A DNA stretch of 36,989 nt from contig CADBRX010000148.1 in assembly GCA_902797175.1 (NCBI GenBank), positions 1-36,989 of the forward strand, read 5' to 3'. The position numbers were made by a program, and so were the translations under genes. Shown one piece after another: positions 36,743-36,989 of this stretch. The stretch comes from an uncultured Coriobacteriaceae bacterium. Lineage in GTDB: Bacteria > Actinomycetota > Coriobacteriia > Coriobacteriales > Atopobiaceae. The notes beneath the pieces are model-generated. The model saw only the letters and a list, made by a program, of their open reading frames with translations, made no database searches and was not told where the DNA came from. The first letter of the stretch is position 1, and every line of letters starts with the position of its first letter.

Positions 36743-36989
36743 TTACACCATCTGCTCTGGGTTGAACACCTCGTCAAAGCGGTCCTGTGAGAGGTATCCC
36801 AGACCAACGCACGCCTCGCGCAGGCTGATGCCCTCGTCGTAGGCCTTGTGCGCCACCCTGGCGGCGTTTTCGTAGCCGATGTAGGGGTTGAGGCACGTGA
36901 CAAGCATGAGCGAGTTGTGCAGGTTGTCGTGCATCTTCTGGCGGTCTGCCACGATGCCCGAGACGCAGCGCTCGCGGAACGAGTCCATG
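36743..36989 (-). CDS. fumC: Class II fumarate hydratase, C-terminal end (truncated by window edge)
   Basis: Only the last ~82 residues are inside the window, and the frame is open to base 36989. NSLMLVTCLNPYIGYENAARVAHKAYDEG, LGYLSQDRFDEVFNPEQMV at the very C-terminus, and the preceding CVSGIVADRQ match FumC rather than aspartase, whose C-terminus usually ends DPENM or KPENM. Fumarase interconverts fumarate and malate. The catalytic residues (SS loop GSSxMPxKxNP) are outside the window. The gap to the amylase start is 46 bases, so the two could be co-transcribed. The aspartate ammonia-lyase alternative is less likely but shares the fold. Confidence 0.8.
   Translation of the reverse strand, partial: MDSFRERCVSGIVADRQKMHDNLHNSLMLVTCLNPYIGYENAARVAHKAYDEGISLREACVGLGYLSQDRFDEVFNPEQMV

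Overview
The window is GC-rich chromosomal DNA, most likely from a member of the Coriobacteriia (Atopobiaceae, Olsenella/Atopobium-like; Actinomycetota). This placement is inferred from the gene set and codon use: type III glutamine synthetase, a VTC/DUF4956 pair, a CsoR/CopA module, DUF2130, M32 carboxypeptidase, cysteine desulfidase (UPF0597), and a Coriobacteriia-style orphan protein. No rRNA, tRNA, CRISPR array or complete insertion sequence is visible. Genes are dense, and no gene-free stretch is longer than about 230 bases. The many long ORFs antisense to real genes are GC-rich shadows.

Layout. 1-832: the end of a sugar isomerase, followed by a terminator. 930-2400: a hipBA-type toxin-antitoxin pair on the minus strand with twin AT-rich operators. 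2525-3530: an SGNH hydrolase and a small membrane protein (minus). 3646-5074: 3-methyladenine glycosylase and an alpha/beta hydrolase. 5150-7832: an inverted-repeat-rich promoter region and a large c-di-GMP type sensor (7TM-PAS-degenerate GGDEF-HD-GYP-PAS) split by a one-base frameshift. 7866-10803: a small nucleotide-hydrolase-like protein, a DUF1275 membrane protein, a cysteine-less ArsC-like protein and a MATE exporter. 10811-13718: an amino sugar/hexose group (nagA, a lone fructose-type PTS EIIA, ROK glucokinase). 13930-16496: M32 carboxypeptidase, D-aminoacyl-tRNA deacylase and MscL with a zinc-ribbon tail. 16594-20432: DUF4956 and VTC proteins (minus), then ligA.

20433-22043 is an AT-rich accessory spot. 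One orphan gene is bracketed by two 95-bp elements with related terminal inverted repeats. 22044-24982 is a copper efflux operon (csoR-copA) with a textbook CsoR box inside the promoter spacer. CopA carries a C-terminal CopZ domain that has its own ribosome binding site and ATG. Next come DUF2130 and cysteine desulfidase, then polA-rnhA and a one-helix small protein on the minus strand. 31626-33032 is an orphan gene with a Rho_N/SAP-like segment behind an AT-rich leader. The window ends with glnN, a GH13 amylase and the C-terminal end of fumC.

Points most worth following up: the twin 95-bp elements around the orphan gene; the in-frame CopZ with an internal start; the perfect 70-bp palindromes between convergent genes, belonging to two repeat families, one with a core that is inverted between copies; and the frameshifted HD-GYP sensor.
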